A DNA stretch of 11,002 bases from Candidatus Parvarchaeota archaeon (GTDB lineage Archaea > Nanobdellota > Nanobdellia > Parvarchaeales > Parvarchaeaceae), in the NCBI GenBank assembly GCA_025920305.1, contig JAPDMB010000016.1, positions 1-11,002 of the forward strand, given 5' to 3'. Position 1 is the stretch's first letter. Each line of letters opens with the position of its first letter. A program made the position numbers and the translations under genes. Below are positions 5,611-11,002 of the stretch, piece by piece. The notes under the pieces were generated by a model. It was not told the DNA's origin, did no database searches, and was given only the letters and a program-made list of their open reading frames with translations.

Positions 5611-7299
5611 TCAGCGGCTTATGAATATGAATTTCCTCTCCTCTTTTTTGTCAAGTATGCAGAAGCCAAACCTCTCGAACTGAATGATATCTCCCTGCTC
5701 CAGGCTGTTAACGCTAGCCTCGGCCAGCCCCTCTACCGTCCTGATACTCTGGGAATTGAAGGAAGCATCCTCATTCAGAAGATTCCCGACGAAGAGAATG
5801 GTTATGGGAACGCTGTCATCGGTCACCCATTGAACTATCTTCTCATCGCCTCTATGCTCATACGACGTAAATTCTGCGATCACCTTCTCCTTAAGTTTGT
5901 TCTTTATTTTGACCGTGTATAACTCCTTCAGCCTTAACCTCTCCCCCTCCTTCATATCATTCACATCATCAAATGGGACGTAAAACTTCTCCTTCACATG
6001 CAGCACTCTATAACCCAGGTCCTCAGATGGATGAAATCTCAAATGTACATCCTTCTCCTCTGCGCCTTCCACATCTAGAGCGATTGGAGAGGGAACGAAA
6101 AACATCCTCTTGGTCTTCGGATCGAGTATCCTCCTATTCAAAGTCAACAGAAGGTCCCAGCTGTAATTGTGGGAGGAGGTGGAATACCTTGATCTCAATG
6201 TGAAGTCCTTTATGGCCTCCGGCTGTATCCCTCTCCTCCTCACCGCTGAGATGGTGGGAAGGCGGATATCCTCCCAGCTGTCGATCTTCCCCTCTTTGAT
6301 CAGCGCCCTTATCTTTCTCTTTGAGAAGGGGGTGCCCTCAAAATTATACCTTGAGAACTGTATGACCTGCGGAGGCTCAAACTTCAAAAGCTTCCTAATG
6401 TAGTCCTGCAGAGTCGTCTTGAACTCATTGCTCCTCAGGACATGCGTCACGCCGCATATGTAATCTTCGACTACGTTCGCAAAGTCATACAGGGGCCAGA
6501 GATGGTAGGGTTTGTAGCCTGTCTCTATCACTCTAAAGATCGAAGGATCCCTGAGCGCGAAATCCCTGCTCTTCATGTCTATCTTCAGCCTGACGGTCGC
6601 CTCCCCCGGCTTGAACCCCCCTTCCTTTGCTGAATTGAAAAGAGATATATTCTCCTCAATGCTTCTTGATCTGCATCTGCACTCCAGGCCCTTGAATCTG
6701 TCATCTTTTATCTTTCCCTGATCGCATGTGCACACGTAGGCTACGCCTTCCTTTATCAGCTTTTCCGCGTAGGAGTAGATGACGTCCATGTCGTCGCTCA
6801 CGAACTTCTTCTGGTCCCATCTTATGCCGAGCCATTCATACCCGCTCTCAAAGCTGTCTATGAACTCCTGTTTAACCAGGTTCGGATTGGTATCCTCAAA
6901 CCTGAGCCATAACATGCCATTATACCTCTCCTTGTACAGGTAGTTTATCATACCGGAGATGGCATGGCCGAGATGCATGTAGCCTGAAGGCTCTGGAGGC
7001 AGCCTTAGAACGACTTTATCCCCGACGTTCGGCAGGGGCCTCAGGTCCAAGGTCTCCTCCCTCCTCTCCCCGGCGAGGTTAATATTCAGCTCGTCAGCCC
7101 TCTTCATCTGGAGGTCTATGCTCATTGAGTTAACTTTATCAACTATCTCCTCCACTGATCTTTTCAGAGCGTCCAACTCGTTCAGCAATGTTCTGTCTGA
7201 ACCTATAAGCTTGGATAGAACAGCTTTCCCCTCGGCTTTCCCTCCATGCTCAAGGGCATTTTTCACCGCTATCTTCTCTATTTCAATCTCATTCACCAT
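5611..7299 (-). CDS. gltX: Glutamyl-tRNA synthetase, archaeal (GlnRS-like) type
   Basis: Class I synthetase that charges tRNA with glutamate; archaeal enzymes of this type usually also make Glu-tRNA-Gln for later amidation. With the start at 7299 it has 562 residues, close to the archaeal norm. The N-terminal helical extension contains IAVKNALEHGGKAEGKAV, the family's usual beginning, which is why I prefer this ATG over the one 16 codons upstream (7347). The Rossmann catalytic core has PPEPSGYMHLGH with the HIGH-type motif at 109-112, WPLYDFANVVEDY, THVLRSNEF, and the KMSKS-type loop as FSKRK at 325-329. The remainder is the beta-barrel anticodon-binding region found in GlnRS-like enzymes. 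The stop lies 22 bases from the end of tRNA-Tyr in convergent orientation, so read-through would be antisense to that tRNA. Confidence 0.95.
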   Translation of the reverse strand: MVNEIEIEKIAVKNALEHGGKAEGKAVLSKLIGSDRTLLNELDALKRSVEEIVDKVNSMSIDLQMKRADELNINLAGERREETLDLRPLPNVGDKVVLRLPPEPSGYMHLGHAISGMINYLYKERYNGMLWLRFEDTNPNLVKQEFIDSFESGYEWLGIRWDQKKFVSDDMDVIYSYAEKLIKEGVAYVCTCDQGKIKDDRFKGLECRCRSRSIEENISLFNSAKEGGFKPGEATVRLKIDMKSRDFALRDPSIFRVIETGYKPYHLWPLYDFANVVEDYICGVTHVLRSNEFKTTLQDYIRKLLKFEPPQVIQFSRYNFEGTPFSKRKIRALIKEGKIDSWEDIRLPTISAVRRRGIQPEAIKDFTLRSRYSTSSHNYSWDLLLTLNRRILDPKTKRMFFVPSPIALDVEGAEEKDVHLRFHPSEDLGYRVLHVKEKFYVPFDDVNDMKEGERLRLKELYTVKIKNKLKEKVIAEFTSYEHRGDEKIVQWVTDDSVPITILFVGNLLNEDASFNSQSIRTVEGLAEASVNSLEQGDIIQFERFGFCILDKKEERKFIFISR

Positions 7300-7384
7300 A
7301 AGGCACCGCCTGTAAACCCTGCCAGTCTCAAGGGATCCATTCGGCATGGACTGGTGCTACAGGCATGCACATTTAGAATCCCTG

Positions 7385-7395
7385 CGCATATTTAT
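7385..7395 (-). promoter_or_regulatory. Probable TATA box for gltX
   Basis: On the minus strand this region reads AATAAATATGC, centred near 7390. A start of transcription near 7364 would give a leader of about 65 bases to the preferred ATG (7299) or about 17 bases to the alternative ATG (7347). Confidence 0.4.
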
Positions 7396-7556
7396 TGATA
7401 TCTTGATCTGCCAACTTACAAATATTGGAATGACTTATAAAAAACCGGCTGTGGATGTTCCCCTCTCATCGATGTGATCCCGGTATACTCATGATTTGAA
7501 GCCCGTGTCCTTTCTTGTCCAAAGGACGATGGATCCTTTCCTGCTCGCATTGTTAA

Positions 7557-7567
7557 GATATTTAAGA
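7557..7567 (+). promoter_or_regulatory. TATA box for the DNA ligase gene
   Basis: GATATTTAAGA, centred about 27 bases before the ATG at 7589, predicts a leaderless ligase mRNA and decides the choice of start codon. Confidence 0.6.
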
Positions 7568-7588
7568 ATCGGCTGCCTAAAGACACCT

Positions 7589-9313
7589 ATGAGATTCTAT
7601 GATCTGAGCGGATATTTTTCGAAGTTGGAGTCCACAACCAAGAGACTAGAGATGTTTGATATACTGTCTGAGGCTCTGTCTAAGGTATCTGCGGAGGAGA
7701 TAGGCAAAGTCGTCTACATGCTGCAGGAGATGCTCCTGCCTCCTTTCTTCAACGTCCAGCTAGGGATAGCCGATAAGATGGCTGAGAAGGCGATCAGCAA
7801 GGCATACGGCGCCAGTGTAGAGAAGATAGAGAGGGAATACAAAAAAATAGGGGATCTTGGCTCTATAGCGGAGGAGCTGAATGAGAACAAGAGAAGCAGT
7901 ATGCTCACGGTTAGCGACGTATATGGGGAGCTTATGAAGATCGCTGGGACAGGAGGGAAAGGCAGCGTGGAGGCGAAGATAAACCTGATATCAAAGCTGT
8001 TGGAGAGCTCCTCTCCCCTTGAATCAAAATACCTGATAAGGTTCATGCTTGGAAAGCTGAGGCTTGGTGTGGGAGATGCGACAATAATGGAGGCTTTATC
8101 GATGGCAAAACTCCATGATAGGAGCTTCAAGAAGGAGCTTGAGAGGGCTTTCAACCTCTGCTCGAACCTTGGCAGAGTCGCAGAAGTTTTCTACAGGGAA
8201 GGAGAGGAAGGAATAAAGAGGTTTAAAGTGGAGGTGATGGAGCCCATAAGGCCTGCGCTTGCGGAGAGGCTCCCAAATTTTGAGGAGATAATAAAGAAGC
8301 TTGGAAGGTGCGCAGTCGACCAAAAATTCGACGGGTTCAGGGCTCAGGTCCATAAGGATGGGGATAAGGTCAAAGTTTACTCAAGGAACCTTGAGGACAT
8401 AACCGGATACATGCCTGAGATATCCGAAGCCGTCAGAAAGCTGAAAGCGGAGCGTATAATATTCGACAGCGAAGCCCTGACATACGATGAGGAGACCAGC
8501 ACACTGTATCCCTTCCAGATAACGATACAGAGGAAGAGGAAACACAACATAGAGGAGGTCTCTAAGAGTTTTCCACTTAGACTGTTCGTATTCGATATAA
8601 TGCTCCTTGATGACAGGCAGCTGATAAACGAGCCTTATATCGAGAGGAGGAAGATACTTGAGAGGATCTTTGGAGAGAACGAGACCATATCCAGATCCTC
8701 CATAATAATCACGGACGATCCGAAGGAATTCGATAAGTTCTTTGAACTGACGGTCAGCAGCGGCCTGGAGGGGGTCGTGGCCAAGAAATTGGACTCACCA
8801 TACTCTGCCGGTGCAAGGAATTTCAACTGGGTTAAACTCAAAAGGTCTTACAGATCTCAGCTGAATGATACGATAGATACGGTTATACTCGGATACTTCC
8901 GCGGGAAGGGGCTCAGGGCTGAATTCGGCATAGGCGCGCTCCTAGTAGGAGTATACGATGAGAAGGAGGACGTCTTTAAGACCATCGCCAAGGTAGGCTC
9001 TGGCTTCAGCGAAGAGCAGTTCAAGACCCTGAAGAAGATGCTTGACGATGAGAAGGTCAATAAGAAACCCGCAAGGGTGGATTCCATACTATCACCGGAT
9101 GTCTGGGTGGAGCCTAGATACGTGATAGCCGTGAAGGCTGATGAGATAACCCAGAGCCCGATCCATACGTGCGGGGCAAAGGACGGTGTTGGATACGCCC
9201 TCAGGTTTCCAAGAGCCGTCACATTCATAAGGACTGACAAGAAGCCGGAGGATACGAACACCGTCAGGGAGATAATCGAGATGTTCAGGGAACAGAAACA
9301 TGTGAAAATCTAA
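7589..9313 (+). CDS. lig: ATP-dependent DNA ligase (archaeal replicative type)
   Basis: Seals nicks in DNA during lagging-strand maturation and repair through a ligase-AMP intermediate. With the start at 7589 it has 574 residues, in line with archaeal ligases of 550-600. The N-terminal DNA-binding domain (about 1-215) begins MRFYDLSGYFSKLESTT, as in homologues. The adenylation domain has motif I KFDGFR with the AMP-accepting lysine at 246, motif III-like FDSEAL, LFVFDIMLLDD, motif IV EGVVAKK and motif V WVKLKR. The OB-fold follows and ends with LRFPRAVTFIRTDKKPED, typical of the family C-terminus. The frame extends 31 codons further upstream, but that part lacks family similarity and lies before the TATA box that predicts transcription from the chosen ATG. 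It is divergent from gltX. Confidence 0.95.
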   Translation: MRFYDLSGYFSKLESTTKRLEMFDILSEALSKVSAEEIGKVVYMLQEMLLPPFFNVQLGIADKMAEKAISKAYGASVEKIEREYKKIGDLGSIAEELNENKRSSMLTVSDVYGELMKIAGTGGKGSVEAKINLISKLLESSSPLESKYLIRFMLGKLRLGVGDATIMEALSMAKLHDRSFKKELERAFNLCSNLGRVAEVFYREGEEGIKRFKVEVMEPIRPALAERLPNFEEIIKKLGRCAVDQKFDGFRAQVHKDGDKVKVYSRNLEDITGYMPEISEAVRKLKAERIIFDSEALTYDEETSTLYPFQITIQRKRKHNIEEVSKSFPLRLFVFDIMLLDDRQLINEPYIERRKILERIFGENETISRSSIIITDDPKEFDKFFELTVSSGLEGVVAKKLDSPYSAGARNFNWVKLKRSYRSQLNDTIDTVILGYFRGKGLRAEFGIGALLVGVYDEKEDVFKTIAKVGSGFSEEQFKTLKKMLDDEKVNKKPARVDSILSPDVWVEPRYVIAVKADEITQSPIHTCGAKDGVGYALRFPRAVTFIRTDKKPEDTNTVREIIEMFREQKHVKI

Positions 9314-9601
9314 CATGAAGACGGCGCCTGAAAACTGTGTTGGGATGTGCAAATCAGAAGCTGCTTATTTTTAAATGCTAGCTGGAGAACCCCACTCTTT
9401 TTATAGACGGGATGAAAGCGGACGGGCTTTGTTTATTAAGTCAGCTCTTTGTTTATAGATCGAATCTCTTCTCATTCTTGATTCCTATCCCGCATGCTTT
9501 CGTCTCCTTCATTTTAAACTTGCTACTGGCATATTGATGTTATGAAATTGCTACTATTAAAGTAATATAACTTTAAATATAAGCTGTTTCCTATAAAAGT
9601 C
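9314..9601. other. Intergenic region, AT-rich, no gene seen
   Basis: These 288 bases contain no convincing coding frame on either strand. Oligo-T tracts at 9368-9372 and 9398-9402 probably end the ligase transcript. The ten-base sequence CTTTGTTTAT occurs twice, at 9427-9436 and 9447-9456, exactly 20 bases apart, so a protein could see both copies on one face of the helix; a related CTTTTTATAG lies at 9397. The right end carries the promoter of the next gene. Confidence 0.5.
9571..9583 (+). promoter_or_regulatory. TATA box for the terminal repeat-protein gene
   Basis: CTTTAAATATAAG is centred about 25 bases before the ATG at 9602, which predicts a leaderless mRNA. A second TATA-like CCTATAAAAG at 9591-9600 is too close to the start to serve it. 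Confidence 0.6.
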
Positions 9602-11002
9602 ATGGCTAGCGAACTTGAAAGTATACTTGGAACCGCGACGCCCGAAATAAGAACTAGGATAGAAAATATGTATGACTCACTCGGCAAAAAAACCGCTATC
9701 AAGGTGTCGAGGATTCTTGGGAAGTATGATAAGGAAACGGCTTTAAGAATTGCTTTGGGATTGTCATATGTTGCTAGATATACAAACGACAAAGAAGCCA
9801 CGAGCGAGGCGGCAAGAACCATTGGGAAGTACAATAAGGAAACGGCTACAGAAATCGCTTGGGAATTGGCGAAAGTTGCTATAGATACGGAGGACAAAGA
9901 GAAGGTGAAGCACTTCGCTGATACAATATCGCTTGACGAGATAGTAAACACCGTCAAGAAGTATAAAGGGGGAGCAGCTGCAGAGATTGCTTGGAGATTG
10001 GAGGGTGTTGCTAGACATACAGACAAAGAAACCACAATCAAAGCGGCAAGAATCGTTGGAAAATATAATGAGGAAGTAGTAGCTGAAAGAGTCGCTTTTG
10101 AATTGTCAATAGTTGCTATGAATACCAAGGATAGAAGAGGCGTGATGTCCGCCTGTAAACTTGTGAATAAAGTCGGAATCGATGTATTTGATATACTTGA
10201 TTCCAAAGACTTCGTTGAAGTGTACAAAAAGAAACTGGATGACCTGGTGGATGGGGAAGATAGTTTTGATGCTGTGGTAGCTTACCTGAGGTCTGGCAGG
10301 AAGTTGCCTTTACCAACCAAGGACAATATTGCCAACTATGATACAATCATCTCCAATTACCTGTCCAAAACGTATGGGATCAGAAAGAAACTGAATAATA
10401 ACCAGATTCTGATGCTATTTTCTGTGGGAAGAGAAGAAAGAGCAGGACTGGCCGAGCTTGTGAATAAATCTCAGGAGACTCATAGGAAGTACTATTCCAT
10501 AGCGGCAGACGATGGAGACGCCTCAATAGACGTCGACATCGACAAGCTCCCTTATCTTACATTGATAGCAATCACTGGTTCCAGGAACCCTGCAAAGGAT
10601 AAGAAAGCCTTCGATTCCATATCGAAGATAGTGGGTGAGAAGAGTGTAAGGAAGGCAAGGGATACCTTTAATTCATGCTATAAGTCTAAGCTTATGCCTA
10701 CATTGGCTGCCCTTGCAGGGGAGAACAAGACGGATGAAGCCCTGAAGATACTCAGTAAAACAAAGGATGAGGCGATAAATGATGTACTGGTATGCGCAGA
10801 GCACAGGAATATTGGTCTCGGCGGAAACGTCCTAGAAGCTGTGGAGAGCAATAACCCGCTTGACTATGACAACAGGGTCCAGATAGCCTGCGTCTACCTG
10901 CCACGGGACTATAGGAATGGGATATACGAGTACTGCAAAGACAACAGGTTTACCCTTGTCAGGTACGATATAGGCGGAAGGAGCCTTGGAAGTGCCATAT
11001 GC
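9602..11002 (+). CDS. Large repeat-containing protein of unknown function, 5' part (open at right edge)
   Basis: The frame is open from ATG 9602 to the last base, 467 codons with no stop, and is preceded by a well-placed TATA box. I recognise no family. The first third (about 38-175) has four related helical repeats, each with a core like GKYxKETAxxIAxxLxxVA, then TxDKE and a run of alanine-rich helix. The core lysines are at 41, 76, 120 and 154, so spacings are 35, 44 and 34 residues. This resembles an alpha-solenoid (HEAT/TPR-like) scaffold. The rest is mixed: a helical middle, and near the edge a segment with VQIACVYLPRDYRNGIYEY and VRYDIGGRSLG that looks like a separate alpha/beta domain. 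There is no signal peptide or membrane segment in what is visible. The repeat part is AT-richer than neighbouring genes and favours GCT for alanine, unlike the last part, which resembles the host. Possible roles include a scaffold or a lineage-specific accessory protein; none is shown. Confidence 0.85.
   Translation, partial: MASELESILGTATPEIRTRIENMYDSLGKKTAIKVSRILGKYDKETALRIALGLSYVARYTNDKEATSEAARTIGKYNKETATEIAWELAKVAIDTEDKEKVKHFADTISLDEIVNTVKKYKGGAAAEIAWRLEGVARHTDKETTIKAARIVGKYNEEVVAERVAFELSIVAMNTKDRRGVMSACKLVNKVGIDVFDILDSKDFVEVYKKKLDDLVDGEDSFDAVVAYLRSGRKLPLPTKDNIANYDTIISNYLSKTYGIRKKLNNNQILMLFSVGREERAGLAELVNKSQETHRKYYSIAADDGDASIDVDIDKLPYLTLIAITGSRNPAKDKKAFDSISKIVGEKSVRKARDTFNSCYKSKLMPTLAALAGENKTDEALKILSKTKDEAINDVLVCAEHRNIGLGGNVLEAVESNNPLDYDNRVQIACVYLPRDYRNGIYEYCKDNRFTLVRYDIGGRSLGSAIC
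9713..10129 (+). repeat. Four in-frame tandem repeats of 34-44 codons inside the terminal gene
   Basis: Core units start near 9713, 9818, 9950 and 10052. The first two are the closest: aligned by hand from 9713 and 9818 over 84 bases, about 62 positions match, including the 14-base block ATAAGGAAACGGCT. The third carries about nine extra residues before its core; the fourth is more diverged but keeps GKYNEE. The nucleotide-level similarity between units 1 and 2 suggests fairly recent duplication or ongoing homogenisation. Confidence 0.75.

Larger units (their letters stand above)
7348..7588. other. Divergent gltX/ligase intergenic region with an extra promoter-like site and hairpin
   Basis: About 240 bases between the two divergent genes. 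Apart from the TATA boxes assigned to gltX and the ligase, it contains a strong plus-strand CTTATAAAAAA at 7433-7443 that would start transcription near 7465, well before the ligase promoter. Downstream lies a perfect 7-base-pair hairpin, GTCCTTT (7507-7513) with AAAGGAC (7521-7527), loop seven bases. The frame here can be read in phase with the ligase from a TTG at 7496, but ligase homology begins only at 7589. It could be a longer, regulated ligase leader or a small RNA; I see no C/D or H/ACA signature. Confidence 0.4.

Noticed and set aside
7496..7588. Longer ligase N-terminus from TTG at 7496 or ATG at 7529
   Set aside because: These 31 codons lack ligase similarity, and the TATA box at 7557-7567 lies within them with leaderless spacing to ATG 7589.
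9523..10227. A 234-codon minus-strand frame opposite the terminal repeat gene
   Set aside because: It mirrors the repeats of the plus-strand gene, is Ser/Leu-rich, and has no promoter. The plus frame has a well-placed TATA box and stays open for 467 codons.
1..11002. CRISPR arrays, insertion sequences, integrase or attachment sites
   Set aside because: No regularly spaced direct repeats with unique spacers, no transposase-like frame and no terminal inverted repeats were found. The only tandem repeats are within the coding sequence near 9713-10129.

Overview
The window is archaeal. It carries a double-ring Cdc48/VAT AAA+ ATPase, ribosomal protein S8e, an archaeal-type glutamyl-tRNA synthetase, an ATP-dependent DNA ligase of the archaeal replication type, and an intron-containing tRNA-Tyr with the archaeal C1-G72 pair. 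Several genes have a TATA-like element about 25-28 bases upstream of the start codon, which fits leaderless mRNAs. Arginine is written mostly AGG/AGA and isoleucine often ATA. Dense packing, small proteins, an intron in the tRNA and shortened leaders would suit a small-genome archaeon, perhaps of the DPANN/Micrarchaeota type or near Thermoplasmata, but that placement is only an inference from style.

Layout. Positions 1-3673 (+) look like one operon: the tail of an unrecognised gene overlaps cdc48 by 14 bases, scpA (kleisin) begins one base after the cdc48 stop, and scpB overlaps scpA by ATGA. A minus-strand group converges on it with overlapping stop codons: a 65-residue unknown protein followed by a HIT-family protein (4433-3670). 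Upstream of these, also on the minus strand, is rpS8e (4949-4569). Back on the plus strand come a small Cys-rich zinc-ribbon-like protein (5105-5380) and a tRNA-Tyr(GUA) gene with a 54-base intron (5464-5588). The glutamyl-tRNA synthetase (7299-5611, -) and the DNA ligase (7589-9313, +) are divergent. After about 290 bases without a gene, a long open frame starts at 9602 and runs off the right edge. It has four internal 34-44-residue repeats in its N-terminal third and matches no family I recognise.

How they fit. Most of the window is information-processing housekeeping: chromosome organisation (ScpA/ScpB with an unfoldase in the same transcript), translation (S8e, tRNA-Tyr, GluRS) and replication/repair (ligase). 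The points most worth a second look are: tRNA-Tyr, whose D and T stems each contain one C.A mismatch that a C-to-U change would repair; the HIT protein, which has lost the central catalytic histidine of its signature motif; the repeat-containing terminal gene, which is AT-richer and uses different codons from its neighbours; and a 39-base perfect match between the two Walker A regions of cdc48.
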